From Membranipora membranacea (Eukaryota > Bryozoa > Gymnolaemata > Cheilostomatida > Membraniporidae): 64,000 nucleotides of DNA. The stretch is from the NCBI GenBank assembly GCA_914767715.1, contig OU612065.1:5394001-5458000 (forward strand), given 5' to 3'. The position numbers and the translations under genes are program-made. A model generated the notes under the pieces. That model was not told the origin of the DNA. It saw nothing but the letters and a program-made list of their open reading frames with translations, and did no database searches. Shown in pieces: positions 49,601 to 61,700 of this stretch (position 1 is the stretch's first letter; every line of letters starts with the position of its first letter).

Positions 49601-52600
49601 TAATGAGGCTGATTTTGAAGGGAAGACCCCCCTACACCTGGCATCAGAAGAGGGTCATGTTAAAGTCGTGGCATTACTCATGCAGAGAGGGGCGTTACTT
49701 CACAGGTAAGCTCTATAAAGATTCAGTACGGCTTCATTACAGAGGTTTGATCTCTGCTATATATCTGAGGCACTGAATTAGATTCTTCTCTTAGAATGGA
49801 AATAGTATCATAGCGTTATACGGTTAGGACACTAAACACAGAGACCCATCTGACTGTTATCTGATTGGCTGTCCCTAGTAGCATGAATAATTAGCCTGAG
49901 AAATTGTCTTGTTTACAAAATTGCAAACAGTAATTATACTCCTACAGTGCATACTGACTCTCGTGATCTGACTGGGCATGTAGATCACTGATAAACTAGG
50001 TTATCATTACCACAAAGATAATGTCGTAAGGCTAAGTATGTATCATGCGTGACTTGAATTTGCGCATGTGCAAGAACAATGAGTTTAGTCTGGGTTCTAA
50101 TTGCAATTTTGGTCTGAGAAGATAGGACCCCCCTGCATAAATTGCCAGTCAAATTGAGCTAATAGTGACAATAGAAGATAACTCTTTCTAACAATTCCGC
50201 ACGCATTTGAGAGTGTGCCACCAGAGCAGGTAGCCAATCAGATGGCTTCGGAATTCCGAGACTCAATTTTGCAGAGATCAGCTCATGCCCAGAGCTGAGC
50301 ATGCGCAGAATGCCTACAGTGTCGATGATTAGGGCATTTCTAGATTGCTACTAGGGACTGGCTATTTTTGCAAGCCCTTTGTTTGGCAAAAGAAAGCTAA
50401 TGATGCTATTCCAGATATGGAATTCAATGATCTGAGGTTATCGGGGTTATGTTTGGCCGCTCAGTAGTACAGTAGTACACTAGAACACAAAACAAAGTAA
50501 TAATGAACTTTATATTTATCATCCTGTTGCCACTGTCTTTACTCATCATTTCAAACCTGCACCATGCAGATGATGATACATATGTACTGAAGACATAATT
50601 CTTTCCTATAATTTTAGAGACTACAATGGTAACTCACCCCTACATCTAGCAGCGAAAAATAGCTTCACACAGACCATGAAGATTTTACTCAATGTACATC
50701 CAGCTCTTATGAATTTGGAGAACAATGACGGGGTTGGTACAAAAATTCAACTATTTTTTGCAATTTCATCACATCAAACATGGGTATTTTGTATGAGACA
50801 TGAGCGTCTCATTCCAGCCCAGAAGTTCTGAGTAGAGAATACACTGTGAGAGGTTGGAGTACGAGGCCTCAAGTCTCACTAGTGTTTGATTATCTCAGGT
50901 AACACACACTGCAAGGCTACTGTATTCTCGACTCAATTTATGTGATCAATTTATTTTTTCAGAATACGGCGTTACATGAGGCAGCCATCGCTAACAAACC
51001 AAAGTCTATAGAGCTTCTTCTGACTCTGGGTGGAGACATCCTGGAGAACAACGAAAAAAGAACTTTCCTTGATATATCTATTGAAAGATGTAGGTATAAC
51101 GAAATAATGAAACCAATCAAGAATGTTCCTACCTATACATATGTGTTCCATATTACCCATATCTGTATTTCTAATACCTTTTAGCCAATCAAGAAGCAGC
51201 CACTGCTGTCGTACAACATGACAGATGGCAGGAGATCCTACAGATGCCAAGTAAAATCCTTGGTACATACACGATAGGTCTAGTCAGATATCTACCAGAT
51301 GCTTGTTTGGTAAGTTATTAACTATTAATTGTTTGTCCTGATGGTGGTACTGCAAGCTGGATATTTGTCATACCTATTTTCATATATTTAGTACCACAAA
51401 TCATGGAATATCATATAACATAGTGTGAGATGGATTGGTTGAGGCATATGGATGTGACAACATGTCCTGGATTACCTCCACTTATCCAAACGAGACGAAC
51501 GAACACATGCATTATTTTTGATCAAGATCAAAATTAATAAATGAAAGGTCATCTTGCGTTTACTGTCACCAATTTGCCAACCAATCGAATTCTGAAGAGA
51601 CTGAGTCGATTCAGTTGATGCCATGAAATGTTGATGTGCTATTTCCAGGTTGCTTTGGATCGCTCCACAGAATGTTCTGACCATGATCCAACCTCTAAAG
51701 ATTACACTATAACCTATCAGTTTGATCTGATTCGCTCAGATCCAGACAAACCAGCCATGGTAGCTAAAGATCAAGACTCTGACAAAAAGCTTCAGGAAAA
51801 TGAGGACAGGGACATTGCACACCTACCACTAGCAGCTCTCACGGTGAGTATGCTGCAAGATCATTGAGACTAAAAGACATTGTTATATTTGTGGAAGTCT
51901 TGCATCAAGTTCTTTATACTCTAGCCATCAATCAATGATAGGCTTTTCATGATGTTAAAAATCAAAAACCTTATCTCAAAGTCCTGTTCCCACCTATTTC
52001 ATTCCTCCAGTTGATTGCATCATGGTTTTTGACAAAGTCAATATAGAAAATGCATTATTGATGAAGCAATTGCGTTTTTATTATTGTATATTTATAGACT
52101 ATGGTGAAATACGAGAGGATACAGTGCTTGTCTCATCCTCTTTGCTTGTCTTTTGTTCAAATGAAATGGTAAGCCTCATTTATGATTTCTTTTGTTTCAC
52201 CAATCCACTTTTACTGTTACGAGACATAGTCTTTTAATGAATACTACTAATCAAGGAGTTTTAAAGGTCTACTCAAAGTTAAGCTACTTAAAACGACATC
52301 AGTGGTGCTGCTCCAAGATTTATGTCCCCATGAGAAATGAAAACGTAACTCCTATCTTCACTAAATTTCAAAATCCGATCAGCGCTGAATACTTCATGAG
52401 ATTTTTTTTCTTTTGCAATATTGAGGCAGAAGAAAACAGAACCTAATCTGCTGATTTATATTTTTAGGGCTGCAGTCGGTTTCTGGTTACAAATGATAAA
52501 TCTACTGATTTATGGATTGTTTCTGGGATGTTTCACAAGTGTGATTATCCTAGTAGGGCCACCTCCTATTGCCTCTTATCTAAACATCACTGGGGACAGC

Positions 52601-55600
52601 GTCGGCAGCAATGAAACACAGGCTGAGCTGCTTGAATATGAAGAGAAGGTAATTTTACATATTGTTATAATATTTAAATATAATATATATGTTATATAAT
52701 ACCATGATATTGCGATAAGATATGTTTGGGTGGTGTCAGGATGTGTTTCCTCAGGCATATGTATTGTGTGAGTGAGTCTCCATGCCACTCTTCCTTGTTT
52801 GCATCTACTGAAAATATATGGACAGCATAAAAAGTGGAATGTATTTGTTTGTAGTTATCTGTCAACTCTATCCAAATGTATCTGGTTTTGGCATTTGCCG
52901 GAGTCAATCTGATCAAAGAGATTGTACAGATCATCCAACAGGTAATGATCAGTATAACAGCTCATATAAACCTGAAGTGCAAAAGATAGCTCAAGCTCAA
53001 GGCTTACTAATCACGCTAACCTATATAATATATATTTTATTGTATTGTTTCTTTATTTCCATGATATATTCTTTGCACTAACTTGTAACTCCCATTATGC
53101 TTTTGGTAATAAACTTCTAGTGCCCTGCTTTTGTAGGATATTATTTGGGGCATGGTACGTAATTTATATCTGCAATTTGATGATGGCTGGTAAATGTTGC
53201 GGAAAACGTAATAATGTCTTTAATTGTGATGCTCTTTCTTAAAACATTATGACAGAGTACCTTACTCTGTAATATTGTTCTAAATAATGTCACATAGTAT
53301 GGTTATACTCTGTGACATTATGTTGTAATTATGTACATCAGTGTTTAAAAGTGATCAGCACCTATCTGTCCCTCCACTAGCTTTCATATTATCAGGTTTT
53401 CACGTTTAAGCTCTGCAATCGTCATCAGCCGTCTTCTCACTGTATTCAACTTGACGTATTGCAATCTCTTAGACCTTCTTTCCCTCCAGAAAGAAATTCA
53501 ACTAGGATTTACCAAATAATTATTACTAAGAATTAATTGTGACTCTTGTCCTCAAATAGCTTCATAGATTCCTCTGTGATCTTAAGCTAATGCCATTCTC
53601 TCAGCTCTATTCAGATATAGATTAAGTTCTCTTTCCTGAAAGTTTCCATCAGTACTTGTATAACAGTGTATTTTTATCTTATAGAGATGGAGATACTTCT
53701 TAGACTTCACAAACTACATTGAGTGGGCTTTGTACTCGGCTACTATTGTATTTGTGGTTCCTCATATTATTGGATTGACTACTGACTGGGCTTACAGCTG
53801 CGGAGTTGCTGCCCTTTTCTTCTCTTGGATAAATCTCCTTCTTTTCCTGCAAAGGTAAATTTGTCATCTGATATTTTCTTCATCGTAAGTGAAATATTCC
53901 GAGCTTCAGTCTGTTGTCAGTAGCGGGTAACTTTCAACCTACCCTTGTTCTCTATTTTTCAGGTTTGAGTTCTTTGGTATCTATGTGGTGATGTTCAAAT
54001 CTATACTGGGCACACTTCTCCAAGTACTGATTGTCTTCTCTATACTGTTCTTTGCTTTCGGAGTGACCTTCTTTGCAGTACTTAGAAATGAGGTAAGATC
54101 TATCACCACAATTAAATGATGTGTATGTATGTAGCACCCATCTTTGCAAATAGCACTGATTGGATTTTATTGATGCAAATGTTCCGTCATCAGGCTAGCA
54201 TCATTTTTCTCTTATGTTGCAGATAGGGGCAGGTTACACCACAGTACCCCTTGCAGTTCTCAACTCGGTCGTTATGATGGTTGGAGACATGAACTATCTG
54301 GATACATTTGTATCTCCTCATATTGACGGTGATGTCACGACATCACCATTCAGCGGGATGGCCTTCTTCATCATGTCTATGTTTCTACTTCTCATGTCTA
54401 TTCTACTTATGAATCTCCTGGTGAGTTCTCTGAAGTGTGACTCTTTTGACGTTCAAACTCTTATTGTTGCACGCAAAGTGCCATCAGACCACTCAACAAT
54501 AGCTATGTAATGTTGACTGTATTATTACAAACAACAATCAGAATACAGAATGGAGTACACCATGTGCATGCATGATCTCAAGAAGGTGAATGTGTCTCAT
54601 TGTTGTGGATTTGATATTTGTAGATTGGACTGGCTGTGGGAGACATTGAAGGAGTACAGAAGAATGCTCGACTGAAAAGACTAGCCATGCAGGTTGAGAT
54701 GGTTGCGGACATGGAGAAGAAACTACCCATGTTCATACTGCGCTGTGTGGATAAACATTCTCTCACATATCGTCCCAATGATGCTTGCTCTACAATAAAA
54801 AGTGTAAGTGCGGCAACAGCTCAACAGCCATATCCTCTATGTAACACCGAGACGCTGTCAATGTGACAAATAATTTTTTTTTTTTCTTTCCTCTTTGTAT
54901 AAATATATTTTGGCGGATATGTTCTTATGTAATAATTCTTCTCATTTTTAGTGGTATGACAAGTTGGTGAGGGGAACAGATAAAGACTGTGGAGCAGCCG
55001 CTGAGAGAAATGAACTGAGAGAGCAGCTAACTCAACAGAAAAACAGGTTAATGTCACAATCATGTCCCCATAATCGAATCGTTTGATATTTTGGTATAGT
55101 CCAAACCTGAGATGGTAGTTGTCTCGTCTTGAATTGTGTGTTTGTGACTGAGCAATCCAATTTATAAAAAATCAGGCCAGAGACCAAAAATCATTCTAGT
55201 ATTTTTTTCATTGACATACATTATCAAGTATTACAGGAGAAAGTTCTCCAACCTCATGGCTTTACTTTAACTTATTGATGCTAGCTCCATAATGTTTGAT
55301 AGTATTGTTTTTGTTTACTCCTTCATGGATTGACAATTTATATCATGAAGGTTGAAGACTCTGCAGGCTGAGATGTTCTCACAGACTGAGCTGTTAAAGC
55401 TGATCGTAGCTAAAATGGAAATTCACACAGAATCATCTCATATGGATGAAGGTTGCCAAGATGAGAGTATGGATATAAACTTAATCCTCAAACAGGCCAG
55501 CAGGAAGTCCGTCAGCTGGAGATCTAAGAGCCTGAGTAGTAAGTATTCTCTCAATATTTAAAAGTGGTCTGTGACTTACAAACATAACCCATTTTAGATG

Positions 55601-56370
55601 AAGTGGTGTAACAATGATGTTTTTAAGTGCATGATGTTGTCTTGTTATCCGAGGATAACAAGATAGTTTTTCATGCATCCAAAGCATCTTTGTGAAAATT
55701 AAAATATAATATCATAATATTTTACAGTAATACAAGACAAGTCTACTTGCCCAGGTAAGTGATTTGACGTGATGATGACATCACATTGTATCACACAGGC
55801 TGATTTCTTTCTCGTTATTTGCCACACACAGAGTTGTAACAATTAATTGTAGCTGTAGCTTCTCATTCACCATACCATTCACAGCATACACAGGTGTTGT
55901 CTTCGAAATAGATGTTAGTGATACAAGTACATACGGATACAGGTTAATGCAGGTTGATTACGACTGCGTTCTCACATTGTGTGAATTTGGGATAACCTCA
56001 CTGACTAACTCACACTTTTTGTCTTTGCCCTTTATATGAATGCAGAGTGCTGTCACAAGACATCAGTGGTGTTTTTCAGTCTTAAAACATATGCTCCTGA
56101 TGACTTTGTTAATAAAAGGATGTGTTGCCGTATGAACTGTCAATAACGCTAAACTGTGGCAAGCAACTTTGACGTCTTATATTTTGCTAAAATTCAGATA
56201 AGTTGAAACAGAGCAAGGTTTTGGCCACCTGGAATAAGGCAGACGTTAGCCACCCACATCACTCCAGCAATACAGATACACGTCACTCTCCCCTCAACAA
56301 AATTCGGCTTAACATCACCCCTGTGGACGTCACCCCTGTAGAGTCGGATGATGAGGAGACAAACTTCTGA
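43661..56370 (+). CDS. TRPA1-like: TRPA-C: TRPA1-like cation channel, complete
   Basis: Exons: 43661-43864, 44118-44274, 44519-44694, 44954-45061, 45451-45559, 46707-46804, 47863-47953, 48090-48238, 48743-48952, 49216-49385, 49541-49705, 50618-50732, 50963-51089, 51185-51309, 51649-51843, 52098-52168, 52468-52648, 52855-52941, 53685-53854, 53963-54092, 54223-54420, 54624-54803, 54952-55046, 55351-55538, 55728-55754 (27-nt microexon), 56198-56370. Total 3,699 nt, 1,232 residues, no internal stop. Same plan as TRPA-B: ankyrin domain, six membrane segments, pore, C-terminal coiled tail. The pore reads GDMNY (AAC at 54292-54294), the residue order of vertebrate TRPA1 GDINY, where A and B have Asp. 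It has neither the N-terminal palindrome nor the MITE of intron 23, and it keeps the microexon. It is the most diverged copy and probably closest to the ancestral structure. Confidence 0.92.
46118..46249 (+). other. Possible cassette exon 5b of TRPA-C
   Basis: Counterpart of 17417-17542: 44 open codons with KRLFESELVQADVIHT, entered after GTGAAAG and left at ACAG/GTAATT, both phase 1. The open frame, phases and donor survive in both copies despite several amino-acid changes and an indel at the start. It could equally be an exonised repeat. Confidence 0.4.
47020..47067. repeat. Perfect hairpin in TRPA-C intron 6
   Basis: AGAGTTATATATTCTGGACAT and its reverse complement around a six-base AATAAT loop. 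The TRPA-B copy (18124-18169) has mismatches. Confidence 0.6.
49868..50361. mobile_element. ~0.5 kb TIR element in TRPA-C intron 11
   Basis: GTCCCTAGTAGCA at 49871-49883 is repeated inverted at 50346-50358, with weaker inverted similarity just inside (TTAGCC against GGGCAT regions). TRPA-B lacks this block in the same intron. No coding capacity. Exact ends and target duplication are unclear. Confidence 0.5.
55640..55663. other. Stem-loop with GA spacer in TRPA-C intron
   Basis: Arms TCTTGTTATCC and GGATAACAAGA around GA, 65 bases before the microexon; same as 4226-4251 in TRPA-A. Confidence 0.55.
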
Positions 56371-58702
56371 CTATATCAGCTTCCGCTGCTGCTGTGGTAT
56401 CTTAGATAGTTATAAATATCACTTCATTGAATTTACAAAAGATGTGTGAGTAGCTGGAACTGATCGAGAATCTCAGCTTGTGTCTTATTGAAGTACGTGA
56501 AAATATATAATAATATAATAGTATAGTACATGGTTATCTATTGTTCTGACTGTATTGTGTGTTTTCAGTAACTGCTGTTGACTCAACTGTCTTGAGTCAA
56601 GGAGGTATTACTTTTGATATTATTAGCTGTTATTGCCCTGTGTTCAAGCTGTTCAATCATACCTTGAATATCATTTTTATTTTTCTCATATCAAGCATTA
56701 AGTCACATCACTCAAGACCTCAGAGTCTTGTTCTATTTGTTACCGCTTTGTCAAATTGGCTGTTGTGTATTGAAAAATTTACTACTGCATTTTCTACTGT
56801 ATCTTCAGCTGTATTACCAGTCGTTTTTTCAATGGAGGCGTCTCAAGCTCTATGATTTGTTACAATGAACTCTATAAATAAGACAAATTTTCTCTGGTTC
56901 TGGGCAAAGATAACATAATAGTAGTAGTTCAGTAATACATCATAAACATAATAATTATATTGATTCTGTGCTGAGACATAGGGCGTGTTTCCTTTATATT
57001 GCAGAGATTTTGAGACAGAATGTCCTGAAGTTGGCCAATCAATTACAGAGTACCTAGAACAAGGGCTATTCAAAACTTAAGAAATCTATATTCTATTTTA
57101 CTAAGCTCAATTTATCAAAATCATAATTTTGTAAAAGCAGATAACAGAGAACTGACAATAAGTGATGTCAGGTATCCAGAAAATTTATGGGACGTTGGGA
57201 ATGTGTGTGGGTTTAAATCGCAAGTCTGTCTATGTCCGAAGACTGAGAAATAAACATGCCTTAAGGGCGCGGCTGCCAAATTCGGCGCCAAGTTGCTCTC
57301 AGTTTGCAGGCATGTCGGAGCACACCTGGGGAGTCAATTGAGCCCAGTAGACGATAGACTGCAGCCGGATTCGAACCATGTTCTGACGTCGCCATGCAAA
57401 TTTTGAATTAGAGTGGTCAGTTTATTTTGAGCCGGTTAATTTTCTTGACCAGTAGGTACAATATAAATGGTCACTCACTGCTGGTCAACTCCTATGAGAA
57501 AAGATTGACATTTCATCGAATGGGGTTGCAGAGTTGCCTTAAACCATGCTGACGGCAAGCTCTACGGCCATATTTGTGCCACAGAAGCAATTATTACCGG
57601 ATGCTCTCCCCGAAACCACCGCACCCACGGGAAACAGCCGATCCTATTTTCCAACTACTAGATATGTTGTGTTTCAAAACGATTGCATGATGCGCAAGAA
57701 GTTGTCTTTTCACTTTTATTGTGCAGACAACTCTACAATACATCAGTCTCAAAGTTCCTTATAGATAAAGTAAAAAGTGGTCACTTTGTATAAAACTTTT
57801 GTGTATAGATGTACATATTTATTGTTTGCTGAAAAATCCTTATAATATCAGTATTGCTCTGAGAATGTTCATCTGACTACTGAAACTGACTGAAACTACT
57901 GTGAAAATCATTGTGTCTGATTTATTGGAAAAAATAATTGGGCCAAAAAATCTTAGGGATAGGGAAAAACAGACGCAATTGCTCCATTCTTAACGGCGAG
58001 CAAGAAAGCTAAGTTCTGTTTGGGAATTTCGTTCCATTCATTAACTAAATTCATTTTGGGAAATAAGTTCAAACAAAACTTTTACCAACCACCGAGGACA
58101 ATTTGCTAGGTAAACTTCTCATAATGTCATCTGCAAGTTGTACTGCATTTGGCTTGTATCTCATTTGCGTCCCAAGCAAGCGAACAGATCTAAGTCTGTT
58201 GAGACATCATGTTATGAATATCTTGGTCAGCACCAATGATAATAAAACTGACTATGAGGAGTTAGTAATCAGTTAAATAATTTCCAAATCATGTCCTAAA
58301 CAGTGATAAGACCACTTTTTACTTCACTACAATGGAGCAGAATGTAATAATGATAAAAGCAATGTAATTAAAGAAAGTTTTTGGCTGAATTTTGACTAGG
58401 TATAATCTATTTTTCAACTGAAACAGTCATTTATCATGGAATGTTAATACAATATTTATACAGACATACATACAATTGCATCTTATTATTCGGTAAACCA
58501 ATAAATGGGTGGTAAGTGTTTTCCTCATTATTCGATGCTCCATTTTGTTCATGAGATGGACATGTAGGCATATAACTTATTGTTCACCAGAAATGTGACA
58601 GTCTTCTACTCTGTCCCCTGAGGTAGAATATATTGTAATGCAATAATTAGGAGAACCATTAAGTTTATTGATTGATATCCGTGTCAATGCACTGTTAGGC
58701 AC
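56371..58702. other. Intergenic region TRPA-C to P450-3
   Basis: Aligned over much of its length with 27551-29890 and partly with unit 1. It lacks the SINE (empty site near 58110-58120). A minus-strand B-box-like GGTTCGAATCC lies at about 57371 without a convincing A box. A plus-strand open frame at 57546-57764 is not conserved in unit 2 because of indels. I see no gene. Confidence 0.5.
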
Positions 58703-58710
58703 TATATAAA
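58703..58710 (+). promoter_or_regulatory. TATA box of P450-3
   Basis: TATATAAA, 76 bases before the ATG, within a block shared with unit 2. The transcription start is expected about 30 bases downstream. Confidence 0.6.
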
Positions 58711-58786
58711 GCCCTCACCTACTCAGAAAGGTATCAGAGCTACTCATTGTTAGAACTAAGCTAGTACTGACAGAAGTGCGTACCAC

Positions 58787-61700
58787 ATGGATCTGCTACT
58801 CAAGTTTCATGATCTGAGTGAGGGTTGGAAGGCGCCATTCTGTCTAGCTATACCAACTGTTGCTTTGTTGTACTTGTACCGATGGCTTCACAATCCGCTA
58901 CGAAATATTCCAGGTGAGAAAAAATTCATAGATACCTGGGAACGCAATGATGGAAGCTAGTCATGTTCATAGTTACCGGTGATATTGTTTTTATGGTGTG
59001 TAGTGTATTTCGCTGTACAATTTGTTGGAAGTGGAAGGGCTGCCAACTCTACTCTTTTGAAAGTTTCTCCACTCTCTTCTGAACTCATGCCAGGCCTATT
59101 TTTAACTATATCACTGTGTTTTAAGTTTCTGCTCATTGGTATATAGCTTCAGGTATACCCAGAGCTCTTAATTTTTGGGACTCACTGCAAAAGGAATTTC
59201 ACCGGAGGCGCTCTGGCACCCCGCCCGCAACTTCCTGCGCACCATGTCTACGCTAGGTCCTGAAAAATCTTTTACTATTTTTTATCTCTCGTTTTGTTCA
59301 GGGCCTATTTTTCGTTTGCCAATAATCGGTCATCTTCACCTACTGGGCAAAAAAACGCACATAGTCCTGACAAAACTGCAAAAGAAATATGGTGACGTTT
59401 ATACTATGAGAATCGGCCCACACCAAGCCGTTATTATATCGGGAAAGGAGACTATCAAGTCAATGTGCTCTTTAGAGCCAGTGTATGGGCGTCCACACAA
59501 ACTCTTCAACAGCTGGCAAAAACATGAGAGGTAAGTTTTATACTTAGTTGTAATAGATAGCTCGTTGGCGCTCCTTTCTCTTCATTCATGGTTGACAAAA
59601 GAGGGAGAGTTTTACGGATGGAAAATAAATCAAACATTGTTGAGTCAGTTTTGTGCTTTTTTACCTCTTACCCTGGGTAATCTCTTCTTTATTGTTGTTG
59701 TGGGATTTTGCAGATATTTTGCTTTTGGACATAGTGAGGTCTGTAAGAGATATCGTAAGGCGACTGTGAGAGCTTTAGCCCAATTCACCAAATATCAACT
59801 AGATGAAGCTGTTAACAGTGGAATCGACTCTCTTATTGAAAACATATGTGAGTTATTTTATAGAGTGATCTCTATGAGGATCCCCGGATATAACTGGGAT
59901 GGATAAATGAAATTGCCAAACAGAATGTTACCAAGATATATGAATGCTTGTGCTAGCAAAGTTTGAAGCAATCTGTTTTGCAACTATAAAAATCGTGGGT
60001 TGCCATTATAACATTGTAATGCCATGCCATTTCACATCGGCCCTGTCTCCCACTGTTCTCAAAAGGCATTCATTTATTTGTAGGTAAAAATGAAAGTGGC
60101 GAGCAGCAGACAGCTTTGATACGGTCAAAAGTCGCTGACGTCTCATATTTCATGTGTTTTGGTGAAAAACAGAAGTCCCGAAATGATGCTGAATTTCAAC
60201 ACATCATGTCTAGCTTACAAGACATCCTGGCATTCGCTAAACAAGCAGGAATTGCAGATTTATTTCCATGGGCGCTGCATATACCCTCTGTGAAAAAGAG
60301 TTATGACCTGTAAGTGAATGATTTGATTGTGTACCTATTAGGATGAAGAACTGAGTTCTGGTGTAAACTACAAACACAGGAAATACATCTTCTGTTCACA
60401 GAAATTAAATCAACCTGACTCCTGCCTGACAACGTCATGGTCATTACGTATGCTGTCATTATAAAGAAAAGTAACAATTTTGATTATTCCATTCATTTAT
60501 TCCCTCTCATATAGTGATAAATTATGATTATTATTTAAAGATTTGCCAAAGGCCAGGATGACCTTGTGAGGTTAGTAAAGAACCAAGAAAAGAGGCACGA
60601 CATAAACAGGAATGATGAAAAAGGCCATAAGTTCCCAGATTTGTGTGATTTGCTACAAGCCAGTATCCCCTACGGTGAACAACAGGTAAGACAGACTACA
60701 GCGAGGTAGTCACTATAACAACCTCCACATTCTGGCTGACATTTATTACTGCCATTATCTGAACCTTTGAAACATAATCAGATTTATCACCCAAAAAAAT
60801 ATAGTGCAATGTACCAGCTATTACCTGAATCATGTTGGCAGTGGCCTGTGGTAATGGCAACTAATGACTAATTGGGTAATGCAAGAAAGTTATAAAACAT
60901 ACAGAATCATGTTTTGTTTAGTTGAAATTCAAAAACAAATGGTAACATACTACAATGTTAACACACTTTTGCAAAAGAGATTAACTCTTTTACATTGCAG
61001 ACATCCTGATCTGAATATTTCAATACAACTTCAGGGAATAAAGTTTTGCATTTATATGGGTGGTCATTATTGGTGTTTTGTTTGGCCTAGCACACACTAC
61101 TACTTCTTGTGTGTTTGTTTACCTAGGTATTGACACACTATCTAAATTATGTATTTCAGAAGTTGCTCAGATCTGATGTTAAGATCGGGACCTTGTCAGA
61201 ACAAACTGGTATGCTGCTTGTTGCTGGGTAAGTTATACACTGTATATAATAAATACATGGTGTGGCGACCTGTGTATTATGTGTATATATATATATATGC
61301 ACGCATAATACACAATATTATATGTACATTCATACAACCTCATGGCACCATCTGCACACATGGCACACACGAGCCTGCATATAGACAGTTTTCTGAGCTC
61401 TGCCGCATAGGAAAAACGTGCTGAAAGAGGGTTATCTTTAAAACCGCTTGTGTTAGGATAAAAATGATTTTCGATTCTGAATCTGCACCATTGAAAACCC
61501 TGTTAGACAGGGTTTCCAAATCATTGGAGGCTTGAATGTTGATAAATCTAAATTGTAGTGACAAAATTCCTGAAAAATTCCATAAAAATTGTCTGCAAAA
61601 CTGGCAGAAACTGATATAATTGACTATCCGAAGACCAAAATTATTTCCTAAACTATGTCCCTATCAGTTTTCAATGGTGCAGATTCTGAATCAAAATTCA

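Noticed and set aside
57360-57440. Minus-strand tRNA suggested by GGTTCGAATCC
   Set aside because: No A box or foldable acceptor stem at the right distance; unit 2 has the motif mutated.
57546-57764. 72-codon plus-strand frame upstream of P450-3, with related minus-strand frame at 28600-28800
   Set aside because: Unit 2 has frame-shifting indels in both readings, so coding is not conserved.
59175-59300. Frame starting at 59175 as a P450-3 first exon
   Set aside because: The exon at 58787-58913 supplies a hydrophobic anchor, TATA box and matching phase; the 59175 frame reads through an intron and its acceptor.
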